Below are positions 1 to 5,837 of a DNA stretch of 6,210 nt, one piece after another. Below the pieces are notes generated by a model that saw nothing but the letters and a program-made list of their open reading frames with translations, made no database searches and was not told the origin of the DNA. Source of the DNA: Massilia sp. UBA2604 (GTDB lineage: Bacteria; Pseudomonadota; Gammaproteobacteria; Burkholderiales; Burkholderiaceae_D); the NCBI GenBank assembly GCA_002339265.1, contig DDKG01000275.1, forward strand, positions 1-6,210. Direction: 5' to 3'. How positions within the stretch are numbered: position 1 is the stretch's first letter; each line of letters opens with the position of its first letter. Made by a program: the position numbers and the translations under genes.

Positions 1-83
1 ACCGACATGCACGGAATGCCGCGCGGAACGGTCACCCCGAATTTTCGGAGGATCTCTTTGCCCTGGTACTCATGGATCTTCAT
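1..83 (-). CDS. sucC: Succinyl-CoA synthetase (ADP-forming) beta subunit, N-terminal fragment cut by the window edge
   Basis: Only the first 27 codons are present; the gene continues past the left edge. The translation begins [17 protein letters not shown], the very conserved start of the SucC ATP-grasp subunit. SucC with SucD converts succinyl-CoA, ADP and phosphate to succinate, CoA and ATP in the cytosolic TCA cycle. The ATG at 83-81 is supported by a purine-rich ribosome binding site (AAGGGAAG) about 5 bases upstream on the minus strand. The gene lies downstream of recA, recX and a DUF2889 gene on the same strand, an order I recall from other Burkholderiales (established knowledge, not checked here). 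sucD would be expected next, outside the window. The 68-bp AT-rich gap before it could hold its own promoter, but I see no clear -35/-10 pair. Confidence 0.93.
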   Translation of the reverse strand, partial: MKIHEYQGKEILRKFGVTVPRGIPCMS

Positions 84-151
84 GCTGGCTTCCCTTCTTC
101 TATTACTGAATTAGAAATACGGTTGAACTACAAAGATAAAAACGACGAACG

Positions 152-715
152 CTAACCCGAGACGGCCTTGATCGACCAGCGTGGGTAGTATTTGGCCACG
201 GCAGGGCCGTCGCTGCGCAGGGCATGGCAACGGTCGAGCTCAAATGGACGGTCGGTTGACGAGCCGCCTAGCCCACCTGGGGCATCAACATTGTCGTCAG
301 CAAAGGCTTGCAAGGCTGCGGTCGGCAGCACCTGGGCCAATTCGGTCAGATGGGTGCAGCCGAGCACGCCGGATAGGCGGTCTTTCAGATGCAACCGGAA
401 ATGGTTCACGAGCGAGAGCCCGATCAACTTCTTGTAGGCAGGGCCGATGGTATCGCAATAGCCCGGATACGGGACGGCATCGGATGCGGCTTCGGCATCG
501 ACGATGTTGAGGTCGCGGTCGATGGTCACGCGCAGCTTGAGGTCGTGCACCGGCGTGCCGCCGGGCCGTTCGCCGGAAGCGAGCGCAACAGTACGCGTCT
601 TCACATCGCGGATGCTGGCATCGAGGTCCCACAAGCCATCGTCGCGCGCGAACGCTTCGACTGTGATGGCGCGCGTATGCCGGAGCGAGCGCGATACGGG
701 AGGTGACAAAGGCAT
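152..715 (-). CDS. DUF2889 family protein (uncharacterised)
   Basis: A 187-residue protein that I recognise as DUF2889, a family of unknown function common in Burkholderiales. Visible conserved blocks are MPLSPPVSR at 1-9, RDDGLWDLDA at 24-33, TPVHDLKLRVTIDRDLNI at 54-71, the DAVPYPGYC segment at 79-87, GCTHLTEL at 119-126 and a C-terminal DRCHALRSDGP at 161-171. The retained Cys and His residues (Cys87, Cys120, His122, Cys163, His164) suggest a metal or active site, but this is inference. There is no signal peptide or membrane segment. I start it at the ATG 715-713 because homology begins at MPLSPP; the frame stays open to a TTG at 796, but that extension encodes a hairpin and looks non-coding. 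The ribosome binding site is weak. It sits between recX and sucC, 68 bp before sucC. Nothing in the sequence shows a role in either recombination or the TCA cycle. Confidence 0.85.
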   Translation of the reverse strand: MPLSPPVSRSLRHTRAITVEAFARDDGLWDLDASIRDVKTRTVALASGERPGGTPVHDLKLRVTIDRDLNIVDAEAASDAVPYPGYCDTIGPAYKKLIGLSLVNHFRLHLKDRLSGVLGCTHLTELAQVLPTAALQAFADDNVDAPGGLGGSSTDRPFELDRCHALRSDGPAVAKYYPRWSIKAVSG

Positions 716-771
716 AAATACCAGTGCCGTCGAGACGGCGGTTAGTGGTGCAGCCGGTGTGCTTCTTGCAC

Positions 772-794
772 GTTGCCGCAGCTTCTGCGGCAAC
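772..794. repeat. Perfect 10-bp inverted repeat with 3-nt loop
   Basis: GTTGCCGCAG (772-781), loop CTT, then CTGCGGCAAC (785-794) form a perfect stem. It lies 57-79 bases upstream of the DUF2889 start, so it would sit in that gene's leader if transcription begins further upstream. No T-run follows on either strand, so a standard intrinsic terminator is unlikely. Shorter palindromes flank it: GCCGTC/GACGGC at 726-739, GTGC/GCAC at 759-771 and CCGC/GCGG at 797-808. Confidence 0.8.
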
Positions 795-1039
795 AACCGC
801 TCATGCGGCGCTGCTTAAACCCGCAAAGTTTAGCACAGCGTCCACAGCGGCGCATGGGAAAGAAAGGTCGGTAGGGGAAACTACGGGGAGATAGACGGAC
901 TTGGCGGGGACATGGCGGGAGGTTTGCCACATATATTATTCGCCTGCCTTTCAGCAGTCGCGGCACGTCATTCACATCATGAATGAAAGATATGTATTTG
1001 GGAAAGAATCGACCGATGATCGGCGGATGAGCAGGCAAT

Positions 1040-1119
1040 AAAAAAGCGCCAGTGTGCAGCGCCATTACCCGTTGAGGAATATGCTTGGGCATATCGGGAA
1101 TGGCGCTCCACGCTGGCGC
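1040..1119 (-). terminator. Long imperfect hairpin followed by a T-run on the minus strand (intrinsic-terminator-like)
   Basis: Arms 1046-1066 and 1099-1119 are 21 bases each and pair at 19 of 21 positions. Inside them CCCG (1068-1071) pairs with CGGG (1095-1098), and ATATGC (1079-1084) pairs with GCATAT (1089-1094) around a 4-base loop. On the minus strand the hairpin is followed at once by TTTTTT (1045-1040), the layout of a Rho-independent terminator. It is unusually long for a simple terminator. The nearest upstream gene on that strand is recX, whose stop is about 234 bases away, so it could end the recA-recX transcript or a small RNA. It may also be a mobile palindrome. Confidence 0.6.
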
Positions 1120-1194
1120 CTGGAGATCAGTGCCGCGGCTGGATCGGTACCGCAGGCATCAGCGCTTTATTCAAGCGCGTTGTAATGACACTAA

Positions 1195-1327
1195 TTGTAG
1201 TTGAACGCGTGGACGGGGGCTTCGGCTGCAGCCTCGGGTTACGCGCCCGGATTACGCGCCCCGATCCATACCACAAGCTACAACGACGCGTACTGTCGTT
1301 GAACGCGTGGACGGGAGACCCGTCCAC
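1195..1327. repeat. Intergenic repeat element with 18-bp direct repeat and hairpins
   Basis: GTTGAACGCGTGGACGGG occurs at 1200-1217 and again at 1298-1315, identical over 18 bases. The second copy runs into a perfect 9-bp hairpin: GTGGACGGG (1307-1315), loop AGA, CCCGTCCAC (1319-1327). Just before it CAACGAC (1281-1287) and GTCGTTG (1295-1301) form a 7-bp stem. TTGTAG (1195-1200) is complementary to CTACAA (1278-1283). TTACGCGCCC is repeated at 1239-1248 and 1252-1261. The whole looks like two partly degenerate units of a dispersed palindromic element. I have a recollection, not checked, of similar GTGGACGGN hairpins recurring in Massilia-like genomes. Confidence 0.65.
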
Positions 1328-1353
1328 CCTACCAACCGATACGAGAGCAGCCG

Positions 1354-1818
1354 TTATTCAGAAAACTCGTCGTCGGCTGGGCTGCCCTGCATCGCTACCC
1401 GCGCTGCGCGCTGGGAAAAGCCGCGCTGCAACAGGAAGCGCATCTGCTTGGCGCGCATCGCCGCGTCGGTGGCGACGGTGCCGAACTTGCGCTGCCAGAC
1501 TTCGACGGCGCGCGCGGTCTCGCTGTCGGACAGCCCGGCCTTGATCTCGACCAGCGCATCGCCGGTGACGCCATGGCTTTGCAGCTCGGCTACCACACGG
1601 CTGTTGCCGTAGCGACTGGCCTTGCGGTTGATCAAGGATTCGGCGAAACGTTCCTGCGACAGCCAGTTATTCTTTTCAAGGAAATCCAGGAGGGCGTCGA
1701 CGTCTTCGTCCTCTTGCGCATACTTGGCCAGCTTGCGCCGCAACTCGAACCGGCTGTGCTCGCGCTGCGACAGGTAGCGCAGCGCGCGCGCCTTCAGGCT
1801 CAGTATGGGTGCTGGCAT
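1354..1818 (-). CDS. recX: RecX, regulatory protein that modulates RecA
   Basis: A 154-residue cytosolic protein of normal RecX length. RecX binds RecA filaments, caps their growth and inhibits recombinase and coprotease activity, limiting RecA action after DNA damage (family knowledge). The three-helix repeats are visible: the first holds [11 protein letters not shown] at 12-22 and ELRRKL at 25-30; the second holds [20 protein letters not shown] at 52-71, followed by [10 protein letters not shown]; the third ends with [12 protein letters not shown] at 124-135. The acidic tail ADDEFSE is short. The ATG at 1818-1816 lies 69 bp after the recA stop, with only a weak GAAAG as ribosome binding site. 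It follows recA on the same strand, so it is probably expressed by readthrough of the SOS-induced recA transcript, at a lower level. Confidence 0.95.
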   Translation of the reverse strand: MPAPILSLKARALRYLSQREHSRFELRRKLAKYAQEDEDVDALLDFLEKNNWLSQERFAESLINRKASRYGNSRVVAELQSHGVTGDALVEIKAGLSDSETARAVEVWQRKFGTVATDAAMRAKQMRFLLQRGFSQRAARVAMQGSPADDEFSE

Positions 1819-1838
1819 GGGAACACTTTCGTCAACAT

Positions 1839-1872
1839 GGCGCGGACGGCCACGACGCTACCCTGCCGCGCC
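1839..1872 (-). other. GC hairpin in the recA-recX spacer
   Basis: GGCGCGG (1839-1845) and CCGCGCC (1866-1872) form a 7-bp all-GC stem with a 20-base loop in the 69-bp gap between recA and recX. In E. coli a terminator between these genes makes recX a readthrough product; this hairpin could act similarly, but it lacks a T-run. In such GC-rich DNA a stem of this size can arise by chance. Confidence 0.25.
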
Positions 1873-1887
1873 GCCCTCGCCTGACGA

Positions 1888-2964
1888 TTACTCACCAACT
1901 GCCTGCAGCTTCGGCTTGTCGTCGCCACCGGCTGCCACTGGCGGCAGTTCACGCACGCCCAGGGCGGCACGGACCTTGTTCTCGATCTCACGCGCCAGGG
2001 CCGGGCGATCCACCAGGAACTGACGGGCGTTGTCCTTACCTTGACCGATGCGCTCGCCGTTATAGCTGTACCACGAGCCCGCCTTCTCGACGATCTTGTT
2101 GTCGGCGCCCAGGTCCAGGATTTCGCCTTCGCGCGAGGTGCCTGCGCCGTACAGGATGTCGAAGTGGGCTTCCTTGAACGGTGGCGCGATCTTGTTCTTG
2201 ACGACCTTGACCTTGGTTTCGTTACCGATCACTTCGTCGCCCGACTTGATCGAACCGGTACGACGGATGTCCATGCGCACGGAGGCGTAGAACTTCAGTG
2301 CGTTACCGCCGGTGGTGGTCTCTGGACTGCCGAACATGACGCCGATCTTCATGCGGATCTGGTTAATGAAGATCACCAGCGTGTTGGTGCGGTTGATCGA
2401 ACCGGTCAGCTTGCGCAGCGCTTGCGACATCAGGCGCGCCTGCAGGCCCGGCAGCGAATCGCCCATATCGCCTTCGATCTCGGCGCGCGGGGTCAGTGCC
2501 GCCACCGAGTCGATGACCACCAGGTCGACGCTGCCCGAACGCACCAGTGCGTCGGTGATTTCGAGCGCCTGTTCGCCGGTATCCGGCTGCGAGATCAGCA
2601 GGTCGCCCAGGTTGATGCCCAGTTTTTGGGCATAGGTCACGTCGAGCGCGTGCTCGGCGTCGATGAAGGCGCAGGTGCCACCCAGTTTTTGCATCTGGGC
2701 GATGGTCTGCAGCGTCAGGGTGGTCTTACCCGACGATTCAGGGCCGTAGATCTCGACGATACGGCCGCGCGGCAGGCCGCCGACGCCCAGGGCGATGTCG
2801 AGGCCCAGCGAGCCAGTGGAAACAGTCTGCACTTCTTCGACCGGTGCGCTGGTGTCCATGCGCATGACCGAGCCCTTGCCGAACTGCTTTTCGATTTGCG
2901 CCAGGGCGGCTGCCAGCGCCTTGCCCTTTTCAGCGGCGTTCAATGCGGATTTTTTGTCGTCCAT
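1888..2964 (-). CDS. recA: RecA, DNA recombinase and SOS coprotease
   Basis: A 358-residue, full-length RecA. It forms ATP-dependent filaments on single-stranded DNA, catalyses strand exchange in recombinational repair and triggers LexA self-cleavage. Walker A is GPESSGKT at 74-81. The catalytic glutamate is Glu104 in IDAEHALD. Walker B ends in VVIDS with Asp152. Loop L2 begins [14 protein letters not shown] with Gln202 as the nucleotide-sensing glutamine, followed by [10 protein letters not shown]. All key residues are offset by +8 from E. coli numbering. The C-terminal tail is short and only mildly acidic. The ATG 2964-2962 is preceded by GAAAG at a usable spacing and gives the expected [17 protein letters not shown] start. 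A LexA-like operator lies about 64 bases upstream, so SOS control is expected. recX follows on the same strand. Confidence 0.99.
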   Translation of the reverse strand: MDDKKSALNAAEKGKALAAALAQIEKQFGKGSVMRMDTSAPVEEVQTVSTGSLGLDIALGVGGLPRGRIVEIYGPESSGKTTLTLQTIAQMQKLGGTCAFIDAEHALDVTYAQKLGINLGDLLISQPDTGEQALEITDALVRSGSVDLVVIDSVAALTPRAEIEGDMGDSLPGLQARLMSQALRKLTGSINRTNTLVIFINQIRMKIGVMFGSPETTTGGNALKFYASVRMDIRRTGSIKSGDEVIGNETKVKVVKNKIAPPFKEAHFDILYGAGTSREGEILDLGADNKIVEKAGSWYSYNGERIGQGKDNARQFLVDRPALAREIENKVRAALGVRELPPVAAGGDDKPKLQAVGE

Positions 2965-3027
2965 GGTGTACTTTCAATCGTGGAGTAGGCAAGGTGTGGG
3001 CGCGCACGCGCACTTCAAGAGCCACTA

Positions 3028-3043
3028 CTGTATAAAAATCCAG
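3028..3043. promoter_or_regulatory. LexA (SOS) operator of recA
   Basis: CTGTATAAAAATCCAG matches the LexA box form CTGT-N8-ACAG used by gamma- and betaproteobacteria, with one mismatch in the right half (CCAG for ACAG). The palindrome extends outward: CCACTACTG on the left mirrors CAGTGG on the right. It lies 64-79 bases upstream of the recA start codon and overlaps the likely -10 region of the minus-strand promoter, the classic place for LexA repression. Confidence 0.8.
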
Positions 3044-3055
3044 TGGTTTTTGCAA
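3029..3055 (-). promoter_or_regulatory. recA: Candidate recA promoter
   Basis: On the minus strand TTGCAA (3055-3050) and TATACA (3034-3029) are separated by 15 bases, each matching the sigma-70 consensus at 4 of 6 positions. The -10 lies inside the LexA box, which would explain repression. The spacing is shorter than ideal. A perfect TTGACA (3081-3076) lies just upstream but has no good -10 at 16-18 bases. Confidence 0.35.
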
Positions 3056-3128
3056 GCACTAATACGTGACCATCTTGTCAAGAAATGGGGCAGGGCTCGC
3101 ATTGTTGCGACAAATCAAACACAATACA

Positions 3129-3231
3129 CGTCATCCCCGCGCAGGCGGGGACCCAAGTCTTGTGCAGACCACTAGCGATACACGCAGTTGCAGCGCATAT
3201 GGATTGGGTTCCCGCCTGCGCGGGAACGACG
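3129..3231. repeat. Pair of inverted REP-like palindromic units ('CGTCATTCCCGCG' type)
   Basis: Unit 1 (3129-3156) and unit 2 (3204-3231, opposite orientation) agree at 25 of 28 positions when one is reverse-complemented. Each has its own 7-bp stem with a 4-base loop: TCCCCGC-GCAG-GCGGGGA in unit 1 (3133-3150, closing A at 3151) and TTCCCGC-CTGC-GCGGGAA in unit 2. Two of the three differences are paired, a C-G pair in one unit replaced by T-A in the other, so base pairing is kept. This is the widespread repeat whose chance translation reads VIPAQAGT, resembling the neisserial dRS3 core. The 47 bases between the units have no recognised feature. The element ends 26 bp before the response regulator start. 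Confidence 0.85.
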
Positions 3232-3257
3232 TCTCAACTTATAACCGAGGTGCCACC

Positions 3258-3995
3258 ATGCGAATTCTGCTCGCCGAAGATGATAGCGTACTTGCCGACG
3301 GCCTGACGCGATCCCTGCGCCAGTCGGGCTACGCCATCGATTACGTCAAGAACGGCCAGGATGCCGATACCGCCCTCTCCACCCAGGAATTCGACCTGCT
3401 CATCCTCGACCTCGGCCTGCCGAAGCTGTCGGGGCTCGAAGTGCTGCGCCGCCTGCGCGCCCGCGCCTCGCTGCTGCCGGTCCTGATCCTCACTGCTGCC
3501 GATTCCGTCGAACAGCGCGTGGAGGGCCTCGACCTGGGCGCCGACGACTACATGGCCAAGCCATTCGCGCTGTCCGAACTCGAGGCGCGGGTGCGCGCCC
3601 TCACCCGCCGCGGCGCCGGCGGCGGCCCGACCGTGGTGCGCCACGGCCCGCTGGTTTATGACCAGGTCGGCCGCAGCGCCTACATCAACGACCAGATGCT
3701 CGACCTGTCGGCGCGCGAACTTGGCCTGCTCGAGGTGCTGCTGGCCCGCACCGGCCGCCTGGTGTCCAAGGAACAGTTGGTCGACCATCTATGCGAATGG
3801 GGCGAGGAAGTCTCGAACAACGCGATCGAGGTCTATGTGCACCGCCTGCGCAAGAAGATCGAGGTCGGCGGCGTGCGCATCGCCACCGTGCGCGGCCTGG
3901 GCTACTGCCTCGAGAAATTCTCCGAGGCCGCGGCGAGCGCCTCCGCCGAACGCGCCGCAGCAGCGGCAACGTCAACGGCAACTGCCGACAGGTGA
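3258..3995 (+). CDS. OmpR/PhoB-type response regulator (QseB/TctD-like)
   Basis: A 245-residue two-domain transcription factor. The receiver domain (1-117) has the acidic pair Glu7-Asp8-Asp9, phospho-acceptor Asp51 in LILDLGLP, Thr79 and Lys101 in the KPF motif. The winged-helix DNA-binding domain (about 125-219) includes LDLSARELGLLEVLL, NAIEVYVHRLRKKIE and ends VRGLGYCLE. Phosphorylation by the kinase encoded next should activate it for promoter binding. I start at ATG 3258 because the receiver domain begins there (MRILLAEDD) and GAGG sits 7 bases upstream; the frame is open further 5' but only through the repeat. After the wing there is a 26-residue Ala/Ser/Thr-rich tail (220-245), longer than usual for this family. 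Its stop overlaps the GTG start of the kinase gene. The target is probably this operon, by context only. Confidence 0.95.
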   Translation: MRILLAEDDSVLADGLTRSLRQSGYAIDYVKNGQDADTALSTQEFDLLILDLGLPKLSGLEVLRRLRARASLLPVLILTAADSVEQRVEGLDLGADDYMAKPFALSELEARVRALTRRGAGGGPTVVRHGPLVYDQVGRSAYINDQMLDLSARELGLLEVLLARTGRLVSKEQLVDHLCEWGEEVSNNAIEVYVHRLRKKIEVGGVRIATVRGLGYCLEKFSEAAASASAERAAAAATSTATADR

Positions 3996-5554
3996 ACGAG
4001 CGCGACGCCGGCTTCGCGGCCGAGCCAGAGTACACGCAGGCCACGATGGCCGAGCCGACCTACGTCCCGCCCAATCCCGAGCCGGACGAGAACATCCGGC
4101 ACTCGCTGTTCGGCGAGATCCTCGACTGGATGCTGGCGCCGCTGCTGCTGCTGTGGCCGATGAGCATCGCCATCACCTACCTGGTCGCCAAGTCGATCGC
4201 CAACCAGCCCTTCGACGACGCGCTCGAAGACCGGGTCACGGTGCTGGGCCAGCAGATCCGCAGCGTCGGCGGCAAGGCCGCCGGCCAGCTGCATCCGTCC
4301 GGGCGCGACATCCTGCGCGCCGACGACGTCGACAGCGTCTATTACCTGCTGGCCGGCCCCGACGGCGAGCTGCTGGACGGCGACCGCGACCTGCCCCGCC
4401 CGCGGATGAACGCGGCCGACGAGCATGCGCGCAGCGGCGCGGTCGAGTTCCGCAACGACAGCATCCACGGCACGCCGATCCGGGTCGCCTACACGTATAT
4501 CAACCTCGATCCGTTGCATGAACGCTCCCTGCAGCCGCCGCTCGAGCCGCCGCTGGCTTTGGTGCAGGTGGCCGAGACGCTCGACAAGCGGGCGCACCTG
4601 GCCAACGAGATCATCAAGGGCGTGATCCTGCCCCAGTTCATCATCCTGCCGGTGATCCTGGCGCTGGTGTGGTTCGCGCTGTCGCGCGGCCTGACTCCGC
4701 TGGCCGAGCTGCAGCAACGCATCCGCGCCCGGCCCCAGGACGACCTGTCGCCGATCGATCCGCGCCAGGTGCCCGAGGAGATCTCGCCGCTGGTCGGTTC
4801 CTTCAACGACATGCTCGAGCGCCTGGGCGAATCGATGGCGATGCAGAAGCGCTTCATCGCCGACGCCGCGCACCAGATGAAGACCCCGCTAGCCGGCATG
4901 CGCATGCAGTCCGAACTGGCCCTGCGCCAGCTCGACCCAAGCGAGATCCACCGCTCGCTGGAGCAGCTGGCCAAGAGTTCGGAATCGGCCACGCGCCTGG
5001 TCAACCAGCTGCTGGCGCTGGCGCGCGCCGAGAACCAGCCGCAGGCCGGCCTGGCCTTCGCCGAAATCGACCTGCCGGTGCTGGCGCGCGAGACCGTGCG
5101 CGACTGGGTGCAGGCCTCGTTCGCGGGCGAGATCGACCTGGGCTTCGAGCCGCCCGGCGACGACGGCGCGGTCGTCATCGCCGGCCAGCCGCTGATGCTG
5201 CGCGAGCTGCTGTCGAACCTGATCGACAACGCGCTGCGCTACACCCCGCCCGGCGGCAGCGTCACGGTGCGCGTGCGCCGCGACGGCGAGCGGGCCCTGC
5301 TCGAGGTCGAGGACACCGGCCCCGGCATCGCCCCCAGCGAGCGCGAACGCGTGTTCGAACGCTTCTACCGCATCCTGGGCAGCAATACCCAGGGCAGCGG
5401 CCTTGGCCTCGCGATCGTGCGCGAGATCGCGCAGCAGCACGGCGCCGAGATCGACATCTTCAACAACCCGCGCAGCCACTCCAAGCGCTTCCCGGGCAGC
5501 CTGTTCCGCCTGACCTTCCCTCCTCCAGTCCATGAATCCGACGCCGCCGACTGA
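3992..5554 (+). CDS. Sensor histidine kinase, TctE/2CSK-like
   Basis: A 520-residue inner-membrane kinase, partner of the preceding regulator. TM1 is about 46-66, TM2 about 208-228, enclosing a periplasmic sensor region of about 140 residues resembling the 2CSK_N domain of tricarboxylate sensor kinases. A HAMP-like linker follows. The H-box FIADAAHQMKTPL puts the phospho-His at 294. The ATPase core has the N-box NLIDNALRYTPPGG (Asn409, Asn413), G1 DTGPGIAP from Asp441 and G2 GSGLGLAIV from Gly468, all intact. I chose the GTG at 3992, which overlaps the regulator's stop as GTGA, because 17 of the 18 codons up to the next candidate end in G or C, as in coding DNA here. ATG 4046, with AGG five bases upstream, is a real alternative and would shorten it by 18 residues. 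Its end overlaps the next gene by 23 bp. The ligand is unknown; carboxylates are a guess from the family. Confidence 0.93.
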   Translation: MNERDAGFAAEPEYTQATMAEPTYVPPNPEPDENIRHSLFGEILDWMLAPLLLLWPMSIAITYLVAKSIANQPFDDALEDRVTVLGQQIRSVGGKAAGQLHPSGRDILRADDVDSVYYLLAGPDGELLDGDRDLPRPRMNAADEHARSGAVEFRNDSIHGTPIRVAYTYINLDPLHERSLQPPLEPPLALVQVAETLDKRAHLANEIIKGVILPQFIILPVILALVWFALSRGLTPLAELQQRIRARPQDDLSPIDPRQVPEEISPLVGSFNDMLERLGESMAMQKRFIADAAHQMKTPLAGMRMQSELALRQLDPSEIHRSLEQLAKSSESATRLVNQLLALARAENQPQAGLAFAEIDLPVLARETVRDWVQASFAGEIDLGFEPPGDDGAVVIAGQPLMLRELLSNLIDNALRYTPPGGSVTVRVRRDGERALLEVEDTGPGIAPSERERVFERFYRILGSNTQGSGLGLAIVREIAQQHGAEIDIFNNPRSHSKRFPGSLFRLTFPPPVHESDAAD

Positions 5555-5837
5555 TCCCCTGCAAGACGACGCCGCGCGCCGCCGCGCCGCCCGCGAAGCG
5601 CACTGGGAACGCACCCGCAAGATGACCCTGCTGCTGCTGGCGCTGTGGCTGGCGACCGGCTTCGGCACCGTGTTCTTCGCGCGCGAGCTGGCGCAATTCG
5701 AGATTTTCGGCTGGCCGCTGTCGTTCTACATGGCGGCGCAAGGCGCTTCTCTGGTATCGCTGGCGATCATCGGCTTCTATGCCTGGCGCATGCGCCGGCT
5801 GGACAGCGAAGCCGCCACCGGGACTGAGCCACGATGA
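5532..5837 (+). CDS. DUF4212 small membrane protein, putative small subunit of sodium:solute symporter
   Basis: A 101-residue protein with a charged, Arg-rich cytosolic N-terminus (1-30) and two membrane helices, about 31-50 and 63-86. The segment FGWPLSFYMAAQGASLVSLAIIGFYAWRM (59-87), written here only to locate it by its core GWPLSFYMAAQG, matches the DUF4212 pattern of a Pro-Leu, an aromatic, then Gln-Gly before the second helix. DUF4212 proteins are encoded immediately upstream of VC_2705-type sodium:solute symporters and are thought to be an accessory subunit, comparable in position to YjcH before ActP. The ATG lies inside the end of the kinase gene (23-bp overlap) with no Shine-Dalgarno sequence, so it probably depends on coupling to kinase translation. 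Its TGA overlaps the ATG of the symporter gene (ATGA). The precise function is unproven. Confidence 0.92.
   Translation: MNPTPPTDPLQDDAARRRAAREAHWERTRKMTLLLLALWLATGFGTVFFARELAQFEIFGWPLSFYMAAQGASLVSLAIIGFYAWRMRRLDSEAATGTEPR

Larger units (their letters stand above)
716..1353. other. 638-bp intergenic stretch without a convincing gene, rich in palindromes
   Basis: No open frame here gives a recognisable protein. The longest minus-strand frame (1092-742) starts inside a hairpin and ends in an Arg/Cys-rich stretch, and the 1185-1544 plus-strand frame runs antisense into recX. What the stretch holds is secondary structure: small palindromes at 726-739, 759-771 and 797-808, a perfect 10-bp hairpin at 772-794, a long hairpin at 1046-1119, a 6-bp stem at 1162-1178, and the repeat element at 1195-1327. 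Parts (roughly 930-1045) are visibly more AT-rich than the flanking genes. Possible contents are a small RNA, a degenerate mobile palindromic element, or the 3' end of the recA-recX transcript. Confidence 0.7.

Noticed and set aside
84..151. A sucC promoter or DUF2889 terminator in the short AT-rich gap
   Set aside because: Hexamers such as TTGTAG and TAATAG occur but without an acceptable pairing, and the short T-run after the DUF2889 stop has no stem before it.
742..1092. A 116-codon minus-strand frame starting MPKHIPQRVMALHTG
   Set aside because: It starts inside the long hairpin, has no ribosome binding site or recognisable domain, and ends in Arg/Cys-rich sequence typical of non-coding DNA. 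A decayed gene remnant is not excluded.
2041..2988. A 315-codon open frame on the plus strand opposite recA
   Set aside because: It is the antisense shadow of recA, produced by GC-rich codon use; the recA reading is unmistakable on the other strand.
3129..3231. Two similar 28-base units considered as a CRISPR fragment
   Set aside because: There are only two, they are inverted rather than direct, and each is a REP-like palindrome; no cas gene is nearby.
3240..3245. TATAAC, a good -10 match just before the response regulator
   Set aside because: There is no -35 at the right distance, and transcription from it would begin about at the start codon, losing the GAGG ribosome binding site.
3066..3257. 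Upstream extension of the response regulator frame
   Set aside because: The 64 extra codons run through the repeat pair and have no homology; the receiver domain and ribosome binding site fix the start at 3258.
3085..3306. A 73-codon frame containing VIPAQAGT and VPACAGTT
   Set aside because: This is the chance translation of the two inverted repeat units, a familiar annotation artefact, and it runs out of frame into the response regulator.
3902..4873. A 323-codon minus-strand frame and several other long frames under the kinase gene
   Set aside because: They are shadows of the kinase, which has every expected motif in its own frame.
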